A DNA stretch of 14,257 bases from JAZNQN01 sp045656005 (GCA_045656005.1 JAZOQG010000048.1:1-14257), one strand, 5' to 3'. Counted from the first letter of the stretch, positions 6,923-13,998 are shown. The notes: generated by a model from the sequence alone, not told the origin. Numbers and translations: made by a program.

Positions 6923-8278
6923 ATGAACAACGAGAGAAGTAATTTTACCGGTAAAATCGGTTTCGTGCTTGCGGCAGCAGGCTCGGCGGTTGGACTTGGT
7001 AACATTTGGAGATTTCCTTACCTCGCGGCTAAATACGGTGGCGGAATTTTTCTGCTTGTTTACATTGCCCTGGCAGTTACATTTGGTTTTGCGTTGATGG
7101 TTGCGGAAATTGCGATAGGAAGAAAAACGGGACTTAGTGCCATTGAGGCATTTAAAAGTCTTAACAAAAAATATGCATTTGTAGGTTGGCTTGCGGCAAT
7201 AGTGCCTGCAATAATTTTGCCATATTACTCCGTTATAGGCGGATGGGTTACAAAGTATCTCGCGGCTTTCATAAGCGGAGGTGCGGCGGCTACGGCAGGC
7301 GATTCGTATTTTGGAGGATTTATTTCCTCGACAGGAGAGCCGATTTTATGGTTCATGGTATTTTTGGGAATTACTGCGCTTGTAGTTTTGTGCGGTGTTG
7401 AAAAGGGAATAGAAAAAGTGAGCAAATGGATGATGCCCGTTTTAGTTGTACTTTCCCTTGTTGTTGCAATTTACGGGGTTTGCATGCCCGGTGCAATAGA
7501 AGGTGTAAAATATTACATTTTACCTGATTTTGGAAAGTTTTCGGCAACAACCGTTCTTGCGGCAATGAGTCAGCTTTTCTATTCCATGTCGCTTGCTATG
7601 GGAATTATGATAACATATGGCTCTTATATGAAAAAAGATGTAAGCCTTGAGTCGTCGGTTACACAGATTGAACTTTTTGACACAGGTATTGCATTTATAG
7701 CAGGTCTTATGATTATTCCTGCGGTGTTCACCTTTTCGGGAGGAACACCTGAGGCACTTGGAAAAGGTCCAAGCCTTATGTTTGTTACTCTGCCAAAGGT
7801 TTTTGAAACTATGGCGGGAGGAACTTTTGTAGGTGCAGTTTTCTTTCTGTTAGTTCTTTTTGCGGCACTCACATCATCAATTTCCCTTATGGAAACCGTT
7901 GTATCAATAGTTTGTGACAAGGCGAAAATAGGAAGAAAAAGGGCATGTCTTATTGTATTTATATTCTCTGTGGCAGTAGGTCTTTTGTCAACTTTGGGAT
8001 ATGGTATCTGGTCAGAAGTTAAAATTATCGGACTTCAGTTTCTTGATTTCTTTGACTTTATCAGCAACAGTGTACTAATGCCTGTTGTGGCATTCTTTAC
8101 CTGCATATTTGTAGGCTTTGTTATAAAGCCAAAGGCTATTGAGGAAGAAGTGGAACTTTCAGGGAAATTTAAGAGAAAAGCACTTTTTAATGCGATTATC
8201 AAATATGTTGCACCTGTTTGTATTGTACTTATTTTGATTTCATCGGTGCTTGATGCATTTGGAATATTTAAAATCTAA
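6923..8278 (+). CDS. Sodium:neurotransmitter symporter (NSS/SNF) family transporter, probable amino acid importer
   Basis: LeuT-fold, sodium-driven importers of this family in bacteria mostly carry amino acids. The 451 residues and roughly 11 hydrophobic helices fit the shorter bacterial 11-TM subtype (MhsT/TnaT-like). The family signature in TM1 is clear (AAAGSAVGLGNIWRFPYLAA, residues 17-36), TM6 carries SMSLAMGIMITYGSY, and TM8 carries ALTSSISLMETVVS, whose TSS stretch belongs to the sodium-2 site. The start is ATG 6923 after AAAGGA (6910-6914). A TATAAT at 6886-6891 lacks a convincing -35, so the promoter is unclear. It is followed 9 nt later by the cysteine-rich membrane protein, probably on one transcript. 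Some 11-TM members carry tryptophan, which is suggestive beside the Trp-controlled trpB, but substrate cannot be read from the sequence. Confidence 0.93.
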   Translation: MNNERSNFTGKIGFVLAAAGSAVGLGNIWRFPYLAAKYGGGIFLLVYIALAVTFGFALMVAEIAIGRKTGLSAIEAFKSLNKKYAFVGWLAAIVPAIILPYYSVIGGWVTKYLAAFISGGAAATAGDSYFGGFISSTGEPILWFMVFLGITALVVLCGVEKGIEKVSKWMMPVLVVLSLVVAIYGVCMPGAIEGVKYYILPDFGKFSATTVLAAMSQLFYSMSLAMGIMITYGSYMKKDVSLESSVTQIELFDTGIAFIAGLMIIPAVFTFSGGTPEALGKGPSLMFVTLPKVFETMAGGTFVGAVFFLLVLFAALTSSISLMETVVSIVCDKAKIGRKRACLIVFIFSVAVGLLSTLGYGIWSEVKIIGLQFLDFFDFISNSVLMPVVAFFTCIFVGFVIKPKAIEEEVELSGKFKRKALFNAIIKYVAPVCIVLILISSVLDAFGIFKI

Positions 8279-8287
8279 AGGGGATAT

Positions 8288-9016
8288 ATGCGTAAGAATA
8301 AAATGAGCAGTATTGTTTTGCTGCATTATATAAAATTAGTATTTCGCTCGCTTTTATTTATTCCTGCTCTTATAATTTACATATACAACAAGGTTTATGG
8401 CAACGACGGAAGTTTTGGCGGATTTGAGCAGAATAATGTTTTGCTCGCATTTATATGGACAGTTTTTATGACAGAAATGATTCTTCGTTTCTTTCCGTCA
8501 AGATTTGAAAGCATGGGTTGTCAGAAACAGTTTGCAGGAAATTTCAAAAAAACTGATAAGTGCAAAGTGAAAATGAATAGTGCTAAAACAACATTTTTGG
8601 TAGCACTTTCATGGCTTTTGCTAAATGGAATAATAGGCACTTTTTATCTTGCGGGAATTTTTGACCGCGGAATAATGTTTCTGATTGCACTTTTTTATTC
8701 CGTTTGCGACATAATATGTATATTGTTTTTCTGCCCGTTTCAAACATGGATTATGAAAAACAAATGCTGCGGCAGTTGCAGAATATATAACTGGGATTAT
8801 GCGATGATGTTTACCCCTTTGGTGTTTGTTAAAAACGTTTACGCATGGACACTTCTCGGTGCGGCACTTCTGCTTCTTTTAAGATGGGAAATTACTGTGA
8901 AACTTTATCCTGAAAGGTTTATGGAAGAAACAAACAAATCTCTATCTTGTGCAGAGTGCAGGGAAAAGCTTTGTCAGCATAAGACACAACTAAAGAGAAA
9001 GAACAAGGAGCTATGA
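8288..9016 (+). CDS. Unrecognised multi-pass membrane protein with cysteine motifs
   Basis: I cannot name this family. The 242 residues show about five hydrophobic segments (roughly 10-32, 49-68, 100-124, 128-150, 184-199). Eleven cysteines are present. Three cluster after the fourth segment in KCCGSCRIYNWDY (Cys160, 161, 164), and three lie in the hydrophilic C-terminal tail as SCAECREKLC (Cys221, 224, 229). Such spacing could bind zinc or an iron-sulfur cluster, or form disulfides; that is inference. ATG 8288 follows AAAGGGG closely (about 4 nt), and the gene begins 9 nt after the transporter, so the two are probably co-transcribed and may act together. The last codons form the left arm of a 23-bp inverted repeat, and the stop TGA (9014-9016) is in its loop. 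The C-terminal KRKNKEL is therefore identical to that of the convergent SLH protein. Confidence 0.8.
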   Translation: MRKNKMSSIVLLHYIKLVFRSLLFIPALIIYIYNKVYGNDGSFGGFEQNNVLLAFIWTVFMTEMILRFFPSRFESMGCQKQFAGNFKKTDKCKVKMNSAKTTFLVALSWLLLNGIIGTFYLAGIFDRGIMFLIALFYSVCDIICILFFCPFQTWIMKNKCCGSCRIYNWDYAMMFTPLVFVKNVYAWTLLGAALLLLLRWEITVKLYPERFMEETNKSLSCAECREKLCQHKTQLKRKNKEL

Positions 9017-9043
9017 CTTATAGCTCCTTGTTCTTTCTCTTTA
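8991..9043. terminator. Perfect 23-bp inverted repeat shared by two convergent genes, probable bidirectional terminator
   Basis: Bases 8991-9013 and 9021-9043 are exact reverse complements (core AACAAGGAGCTA / TAGCTCCTTGTT). The 7-nt loop TGACTTA (9014-9020) is exactly the plus-strand stop TGA, one base, and the minus-strand stop TAA read in reverse. On either strand the stem begins A-rich and ends pyrimidine-rich (TTCTTTCTCTTT), so the U-tract is interrupted and partly within the stem. This is a less classical terminator than the others here. Both genes end inside it and no other terminator is seen between them. Confidence 0.8.
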
Positions 9044-11795
9044 TAAATATTATTGTTCCCGCTGCTGCGCCTGCAACCAGTGGTATGCAGCAAAGAGCAA
9101 TTATTATGCCTTTAGGGATCGCAGTTTTTTCGTCTGTGGGTGTCACACCATAGAGAAGATTAAATAGTTTATACAAAATAACTGCGGCATCTGCACGTGT
9201 AATACTTGCTTTGGGTGCGAGGACACCGCCGCGATTTATAAGTCCCTCACGCACAGCAAGAGAAATTTCGCCATACTGATTTTCCCAACCGGAAATATCT
9301 ATATTATCTGCAAACTGAATATAATCACCTGTGTTCTCGGGGAATGTATAACCCTTTTTACTTACTGCCGTTCTTGCGGCTATGGAAATTACCTCTTCGT
9401 TTGTTGCATTTTTATTACCCTTAAAGGTGTTGTCCTCAAAACCTTTTACAATCTGACTTTGTTGTGACGATGCGACAACGCTGTGATAGGGATTGTCGGC
9501 GGGGACATCGGAAAATGTACATTTTGCACCATAATCCATTGCATAAAACATACCCACAAGAATTTTTGTAAAGTCATATCGTGAAAGTGTGCCATAGGGG
9601 TTGAAAGTGTCGTCTTTTGATGAAAAGTATCCTCTTGAAACCATAAACTTTATTGCTTTTTGAACATCCGCGGATAAATCGGAAATGTCTGATATTTCAG
9701 GAATGTTTTCCTCGACAACATACACACCTGAGAGAGAAGTCATAAATTCTATAGTACCTTTTGCGTGGTTAAGTTGCCCGCTCCAGTTATCACGAATATT
9801 ATCATGCTCGTAAAAAACTGTGTCAAATTCACCGCTTGATTTAAGAGAAAGAGTTACCTGTGCAGGGGAGGAGGGGATTTTATTTCCGTCTGCCCCGAGG
9901 AAATCAACCGTGTATTTATTGCCCTTTGCTTTTATGTACACCGATGTGTTTGAACTAAGAATTGATTTAAGCGCTTCGCCCGATAAAGAAATAGCATGGT
10001 TGTTTTTATCAAATACAACATTAAGAGTACCTATACTGTCAGCAATTGGTGAGATGGAGCTGTCGAAAGAGGTTTTGATACCCTTTTTGAGTTTTGCTCC
10101 TTCGGCACTTACATTTATGGTAAGCGGAAGTTTTTTATTAAGTGTTATACCGCTTTCTGAAAGAATTTTTTCAAATTCAGTCTGTGCATTTTTGGCATTT
10201 TCCAATGCGCCTGCAATGTTTTCGGCAGTAATTGTAATTTTTTTGCCTTTTGTTTTTAAGGGAGCTGTTGCCACTTTAGAAAGAGCATATTCAATATATC
10301 TGGAAATTTCTTCTTTTGCACTGTCGTTAGGTGTGATTTCTGAAAGCCTTTCTTTTAAATAGCCTATATAATCTGAAAGCTCGGTAAACCTTGTTGTTTC
10401 GTCATAATTTAGCACTACATTTGAGCTTTCGCGTGAAACGGGGACATATTTTTTAAGCTGGTCTGCAGAAAGCAGATTTCTTCCGCCTTGCTCTATCATA
10501 TAGAACTGATTTTCTCCACTATGGATACGCTTTCCGAAAATTGCAAATGTAATAAACCCTTCTTCGAATACGGAGTGTTCATAAAGCACTAAAATTCTGT
10601 CAGGAGAAAGTTCGTAAATTTTGTTTACATTTATAATATTTTCACCTTCGCCATAAGTATAAACCCATATTAAATCACGCTTTTGAAGGCTTTGCATAAT
10701 GTCAGACGGAATAGTTTCGAAGGTCGGTATATTCATATCAAGGAGAGGACAATCCGCATCCTGGCATATATGGGTACGCAAATTAATTTTTCTGCCTAAA
10801 AGGGATAAAATAAAGTTTTCAATATCGTTTGTATTATAAACTGTTATGCAACCGCTTGCGTTTATCCCGAATGTTGTAACACCTTCAAAAGGCAGGTCTG
10901 CGGTAGCATCCTGCAAAATGGAATAAACATATTTTATAAGCTGTTCATCATCAAAAAGTGCAATATTCCTGCTTTCGTCTACGGGGGTTACGTATGATAA
11001 AAGTTTGTAGATTTTCAAAGCATCGTCTTTTGACATGGTGTCTGTAACATCGTTAAATTGCGAATACTGTGCCAACATGGCAGATGCTTGCTTTTTTAAA
11101 AGTTCATTTTTTATGTTGTCGGGACTTTTGAAGTCGGGCGAGATATAAAGCCTTTCTCCGCCGGGATTGTTTATCGGGTCAATGGAAAAAAGAAGTTGCT
11201 CCTGACCGATTTCATATTTTACCTTATATGCCGATTTTTCAGCGGGTGTTGCTTCCTTATTTATTATATACGTTTCATCACCTGATGTGTGGTCAAGCAT
11301 TCTGCCCTCGGTATTGTTATAAAACTCGGTTGTTTCATTTAGTGTTCCGTCGGCATTTACAGTAATTTTGTGATAGGTAACAGTTTCGGCGGGAGAGGAT
11401 CCGTCAGGTGTTCCGCCATACCAACTTACAGTATCCTTAAAAACTATTGAGTTATCGCTTTTAAAGAACGAAACTTTTCCGCGCATTTCATTTCCGCTGA
11501 AAAAATAATTGTATCCGCCAAATTCCTTATAAGAAAGTCCTGAGTCTGTACTGCTATAGACAAAATACCTTATTACATTCATGCCGTTTGATTTGTCTGC
11601 GACAATCATTTCGTCAATGCCGTCACCGTTGATATCGCAAAGCAGGGCACAATCAATTCTTTCATAAATCTGGTCGTTTTGTCCGAAAACACTACTTAAG
11701 TTGGCTGTGGCTTCGGTAATGGAAAGTGCATAGGCACTTAAGAGAGGGCACACAAGTATAAATACCAGAATAATACTTAAAACCTTTTTCATCAT
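9018..11795 (-). CDS. Large secreted SLH-domain protein with C-terminal membrane anchor
   Basis: 925 residues. A Sec signal peptide (about 1-23, hydrophobic LSIILVFILVCPLLSAYA) has no lipobox. Near the N-terminus, DINGDGIDEMIV (54-65) is an EF-hand-like calcium-binding or FG-GAP-type motif. The middle is of unknown family and partly beta-rich. Three SLH repeats lie at about 704-755 (degenerate), 759-812 (FSDVPADNPYHS) and 823-882 (AVREGLINRG, ITRADAAVILYKL). SLH domains usually bind secondary cell-wall polymers. Unusually, a transmembrane helix (about 896-918) and a basic tail KRKNKEL follow, so the protein should be held by membrane as well as wall. Two adjacent ATGs (11795, 11792) are possible; AGGA at 11800-11803 overlaps the trpB stop and favours either. 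It begins 6 nt after trpB, so it is probably under the same Trp T-box. Function is unknown. Confidence 0.85.
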   Translation of the reverse strand: MMKKVLSIILVFILVCPLLSAYALSITEATANLSSVFGQNDQIYERIDCALLCDINGDGIDEMIVADKSNGMNVIRYFVYSSTDSGLSYKEFGGYNYFFSGNEMRGKVSFFKSDNSIVFKDTVSWYGGTPDGSSPAETVTYHKITVNADGTLNETTEFYNNTEGRMLDHTSGDETYIINKEATPAEKSAYKVKYEIGQEQLLFSIDPINNPGGERLYISPDFKSPDNIKNELLKKQASAMLAQYSQFNDVTDTMSKDDALKIYKLLSYVTPVDESRNIALFDDEQLIKYVYSILQDATADLPFEGVTTFGINASGCITVYNTNDIENFILSLLGRKINLRTHICQDADCPLLDMNIPTFETIPSDIMQSLQKRDLIWVYTYGEGENIINVNKIYELSPDRILVLYEHSVFEEGFITFAIFGKRIHSGENQFYMIEQGGRNLLSADQLKKYVPVSRESSNVVLNYDETTRFTELSDYIGYLKERLSEITPNDSAKEEISRYIEYALSKVATAPLKTKGKKITITAENIAGALENAKNAQTEFEKILSESGITLNKKLPLTINVSAEGAKLKKGIKTSFDSSISPIADSIGTLNVVFDKNNHAISLSGEALKSILSSNTSVYIKAKGNKYTVDFLGADGNKIPSSPAQVTLSLKSSGEFDTVFYEHDNIRDNWSGQLNHAKGTIEFMTSLSGVYVVEENIPEISDISDLSADVQKAIKFMVSRGYFSSKDDTFNPYGTLSRYDFTKILVGMFYAMDYGAKCTFSDVPADNPYHSVVASSQQSQIVKGFEDNTFKGNKNATNEEVISIAARTAVSKKGYTFPENTGDYIQFADNIDISGWENQYGEISLAVREGLINRGGVLAPKASITRADAAVILYKLFNLLYGVTPTDEKTAIPKGIIIALCCIPLVAGAAAGTIIFIKRKNKEL

Positions 11796-11801
11796 GTTAT
11801 C

Positions 11802-13019
11802 CTACCTTATACCATAGTTTTCTATAATGTAGTCCATATCTTTATCGCCTCTGCCTGAAAGGTTAATAAGAATGGAACCTTTGCCCATTTCTTTTGCAAG
11901 CTTCATAGCATAAGCTACCGCGTGTGAGCTTTCAATTGCAGGGATTATACCTTCAAGACGTGAAAGAGTAAAGAATGCATCAATGGTTTCGTCATCACCT
12001 ATAACGTCATACTTAACTCTGCCCAAAGTATGCAAAAATGCATGTTCGGGTCCTGATGAAGGGTAGTCAAGTCCGCTTGCAACAGAGTAAACAGGAGCAG
12101 GCTCGCCGTTTTCGTCTTTGAGCATAATGCTGTTAAATCCGTGCATAACACCTTCGCTGCCATATTTAAGGCTTGCGGCATGGTCACCGAGGGTTTCGCC
12201 TCTGCCAAGCGGCTCTACTCCGTAAAGCTCAACAGGGTCATTCAAAAAGCCTGAGAACATTCCCATTGCATTTGAACCGCCGCCAACACATGCTACAACA
12301 GCATCAGGAAGCTCGCCTGTCATTGACATAAACTGCTCTCTTGCCTCAATTCCAACAATGCTCTGAAAATCACGAACCATCATGGGGAAGGGGTGAGGAC
12401 CGAGAACAGAACCGATGCAGTAGATAGAATCTTTGTATTCCTTTGCATAAGCATCAAACGCGGCATCAACTGCTTCTTTAAGTGTGGCAAGTCCATGAGT
12501 AACTTCTACAACGTTTGCACCTAAAATTTTCATTCTTGCAACATTTGGAGCCTGTTTTTTAATGTCAACACTTCCCATATATATATCGCACTCAAGTCCA
12601 AAATACGCAGCTGCGGTTGCAAGTGCAACACCATGCTGACCTGCACCTGTTTCAGCAATAACTTTTTTCTTGCCCATAAATTTTGCCAGAAGTGCTTCGC
12701 CCATGCAGTGATTAAGTTTATGAGCGCCTGTGTGATTTAAGTCTTCTCTCTTTACATAAAGTTGAACGTTTCCAAGAGAAGATGAAAGCCTTTCAAGATA
12801 GGAAACAGGAGTAGGTCTTCCCTGGAATTCCCGTCTTATTCTGCGAAGCTCACTTATAAATTTGCTGGACTTACATATTGTATAGTAAGCCTCTGTAATT
12901 TCTGCCATTGCTTTTTTCAGGTCATCGGAAATATAGCAACCGCCAAATTTGCCGAAGTAACCATTCTCGTCAGGATAATTTTTAAAGTATGTGTCAAAAT
13001 CAATTCCGTTATAATTCAT
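11802..13019 (-). CDS. trpB: TrpB, tryptophan synthase beta chain (stand-alone)
   Basis: TrpB is a cytoplasmic PLP enzyme that condenses indole with serine to make tryptophan. At 405 residues it has the usual TrpB1 length. GRPTP (67-71) is followed by KREDLNHTGAHKLN with the PLP-binding Lys101, by AETGAGQHGVA with catalytic Glu123, GSVLGPHPFPMMVRDFQ, the phosphate-binding VGGGSNAMG, SGLDYPSSGPEHA, RLEGIIPAIESSHA and LSGRGDKD. Catalytic residues look intact. The frame runs open to 13061, but ATG 13019, 7 nt after GGAGG (13027-13031), matches the family N-terminus. No trpA or other trp gene is nearby, so it may pair with TrpA encoded elsewhere or salvage free indole. The protein contains no tryptophan, suiting an enzyme made during Trp shortage. 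Control is by the upstream T-box. The SLH gene follows 6 nt after the TAG stop. Confidence 0.96.
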   Translation of the reverse strand: MNYNGIDFDTYFKNYPDENGYFGKFGGCYISDDLKKAMAEITEAYYTICKSSKFISELRRIRREFQGRPTPVSYLERLSSSLGNVQLYVKREDLNHTGAHKLNHCMGEALLAKFMGKKKVIAETGAGQHGVALATAAAYFGLECDIYMGSVDIKKQAPNVARMKILGANVVEVTHGLATLKEAVDAAFDAYAKEYKDSIYCIGSVLGPHPFPMMVRDFQSIVGIEAREQFMSMTGELPDAVVACVGGGSNAMGMFSGFLNDPVELYGVEPLGRGETLGDHAASLKYGSEGVMHGFNSIMLKDENGEPAPVYSVASGLDYPSSGPEHAFLHTLGRVKYDVIGDDETIDAFFTLSRLEGIIPAIESSHAVAYAMKLAKEMGKGSILINLSGRGDKDMDYIIENYGIR

Positions 13020-13059
13020 GCTAATTCCTCCATTATATATTATTCGTCTGCCGGAAAAC

Positions 13060-13095
13060 AAAAAACCCCCGACAGAAAAAACATTCTGTCAAGGG
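13060..13095 (-). terminator. Regulated terminator of the trpB T-box
   Basis: On the minus strand CCCUUGACAGAA (13084-13095) pairs with UUCUGUCGGGGG (13066-13077) around UGUUUU, followed by six U residues (13060-13065). Its CCCUU strand is the same segment needed by the antiterminator, giving the mutually exclusive switch. Confidence 0.93.
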
Positions 13096-13313
13096 CGAAC
13101 AATCAAAACATCCGCGGTGCCACCTTGATTCACAGCTTCCGCTGTGCACTTTGTAAGATACAAGCATATCTCCGGTAGATAACGCATACCCTGCGTCAGT
13201 GCATTTAACACTGCCCTCAGCAGTCCATATTACGCAGCAGCCTTTGCGGAACTTCCACCATAATCCGCTCGCTCTTAAAGACCTTATCTGCCTTTTTTCT
13301 GCTTCAACGGTTT
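13060..13313 (-). promoter_or_regulatory. T-box riboswitch leader, tryptophan-specific, upstream of trpB
   Basis: On the minus strand the antiterminator signature AAGGUGGCACCGCGGA (13111-13126) is unmistakable. It is preceded by a stem III hairpin (CACAGC-GGAA-GCUGUG) and by a Stem I with GGCAG/CUGCU at its base, GUCUUU/AAAGGC, and a distal GCGGA...UCCGC loop. The specifier is UGG followed by A (plus-strand 13225-13227), just before the CUGCU strand, the same geometry as well-studied T-boxes. UGG is the Trp codon. The bulge reads UGGC, complementary to a GCCA 3' end, matching the G discriminator of bacterial tRNA-Trp. Uncharged tRNA-Trp should stabilise the antiterminator (AAGG with CCUU) and allow trpB transcription; charged tRNA should permit the terminator. 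The 5' end is estimated from the promoter. Confidence 0.95.
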
Positions 13314-13319
13314 AGTAAC

Positions 13320-13348
13320 AATATATCATTCTTCTGAAGAAATGTCAA
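13320..13348 (-). promoter_or_regulatory. Promoter of the T-box-trpB-SLH transcript
   Basis: Read on the minus strand: TTGACA (13343-13348), a 17-nt spacer, TATATT (13320-13325). Transcription should begin near 13313. It is divergent from the plus-strand promoter at 13385. Confidence 0.85.
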
Positions 13349-13364
13349 TAGTTTTCTAAAAAAT

Positions 13365-13413
13365 AAAAATTTTTAAAAAAAGTATTGACATTTTGCTTTG
13401 CTCGTGCTATACT
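13365..13413 (+). promoter_or_regulatory. First promoter upstream of the tRNA cluster
   Basis: TTGACA (13385-13390), a 17-nt spacer and TATACT (13408-13413) with an extended -10 TGC. A5-T5-A7 tracts at 13365-13381 abut the -35. The 26 bp 13365-13390 are repeated exactly at 13500-13525. The product may be a short RNA ending near 13468 or a longer tRNA precursor. Confidence 0.8.
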
Positions 13414-13419
13414 ATTATA

Positions 13420-13468
13420 GCTGACAGGGGTTAAAACCCGCCAGATTAAATAATTGGTAGCTTTTTTT
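13420..13468 (+). terminator. Candidate short transcript ending in a weak hairpin and U-tract
   Basis: Downstream of the first promoter, GGGTTAAAACCC (13428-13439) and CCAGATT-AAAT-AATTGG (13441-13456, one bulged G) can form small hairpins bracketed by AGCT at 13419-13422 and 13459-13462. Seven T residues (13462-13468) follow. This could terminate a transcript of about 50 nt or attenuate read-through into the tRNAs. The stems are weak, so the call is tentative. Confidence 0.35.
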
Positions 13469-13499
13469 AGTAAGAACATGTGCTTTTAAAAAAAACTTT

Positions 13500-13548
13500 A
13501 AAAATTTTTAAAAAAAGTATTGACAAACAAAAAAAGCTGTGTTATACT
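13500..13548 (+). promoter_or_regulatory. Second, proximal promoter of the tRNA cluster
   Basis: TTGACA (13520-13525), a 17-nt spacer and TATACT (13543-13548) with extended -10 TGT (13540-13542). Its upstream module 13500-13525 is identical to that of the first promoter. The start should be near 13555, about 27 nt before tRNA-Val. Confidence 0.87.
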
Positions 13549-13581
13549 AAATAACGTTGCTGATGATGGTGGCAGTCACGT

Positions 13582-13657
13582 GGGCGCATAGCTCAGCTGG
13601 GAGAGCATCTGCCTTACAAGCAGAGGGTCATAGGTTCGAGCCCTATTGTGCCCACCA
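13582..13657 (+). tRNA. tRNA-Val (anticodon TAC)
   Basis: Acceptor arms GGGCGCA and TGTGCCC pair, with one G-U. The anticodon stem TCTGC/GCAGA encloses CTTACAA, anticodon TAC at 13615-13617. The T-loop is TTCGAGC, and the CCA end is encoded. It is the first gene of a four-tRNA cluster. Confidence 0.97.
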
Positions 13658-13663
13658 TTTTTT

Positions 13664-13740
13664 GGCCCGGTAGTTCAGTTGGTTAGAACGCCAGCCTGTC
13701 ACGCTGGAGGTCGTGAGTTCGAGCCTCATCCGGGTCGCCA
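13664..13740 (+). tRNA. tRNA-Asp (anticodon GTC)
   Basis: Acceptor GGCCCGG pairs with CCGGGTC. The anticodon stem CCAGC/GCTGG encloses CTGTCAC, anticodon GTC. Discriminator G and CCA are encoded. It begins 6 nt after tRNA-Val. Confidence 0.97.
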
Positions 13741-13746
13741 ACAAAC

Positions 13747-13822
<76 letters not shown>

Positions 13823-13830
13823 TCAAATAT

Positions 13831-13905
13831 GCGGGAGTGGCTCAGTGGTAGAGCGTCACCTTGCCAAGGTGAACGTCGCGAGTTCGAATCTCGTCTTCCG
13901 CTCCA
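13831..13905 (+). tRNA. tRNA-Gly (anticodon GCC)
   Basis: Acceptor GCGGGAG pairs with CTTCCGC. The anticodon stem TCACC/GGTGA encloses TTGCCAA, anticodon GCC. CCA is encoded. It is the last gene before the terminator. Confidence 0.97.
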
Positions 13906-13906
13906 T

Positions 13907-13940
13907 GAAAAAAGCACTTTAAGCATAAAGTGCTTTTTTC
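13907..13940 (+). terminator. Terminator of the Val-Asp-Phe-Gly tRNA operon
   Basis: A perfect 14-bp stem (GAAAAAAGCACTTT 13907-13920 with AAAGTGCTTTTTTC 13927-13940) encloses AAGCAT. The T6 run lies on the 3' arm. It begins one base after the tRNA-Gly CCA. Confidence 0.92.
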
Positions 13941-13958
13941 AACCAAAATAAATGCTGT

Positions 13959-13989
13959 TTGGAATAAATTCAAATAGTTTACATATAAT
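13959..13989 (+). promoter_or_regulatory. Possible weak promoter for tRNA-Cys
   Basis: TATAAT at 13984-13989 is a perfect -10 box, but the best -35 (TTGGAA, 13959-13964) is 19 nt away. The predicted start is only about 3 nt before the tRNA. tRNA-Cys is separated from the upstream cluster by a strong terminator, so a promoter is expected here. Confidence 0.45.
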
Positions 13990-13998
13990 TTAATATAT

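Noticed and set aside
9820..10362. A 180-codon open frame on the plus strand inside the SLH gene
   Set aside because: It is antisense to a long, well-supported gene with signal peptide and SLH repeats, has no good ribosome binding site, and resembles no protein I recognise.
11740..11795. Lipoprotein signal in the SLH protein because of Cys16
   Set aside because: The residues before the cysteine (LV then C) do not fit a lipobox, and the cleavage site appears after SAYA.
13020..13061. 14-residue N-terminal extension of trpB
   Set aside because: The extension would read through the GGAGG at 13027-13031 and into the T-box terminator tail; ATG 13019 is correctly spaced.
13237..13260. TGG at the distal Stem I loop of the T-box (ATTATGGTGG) as the specifier codon
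   Set aside because: This is the conserved distal-loop region on the apical side; the specifier belongs on the 3' strand near the base, where UGG-A at 13225-13227 fits.
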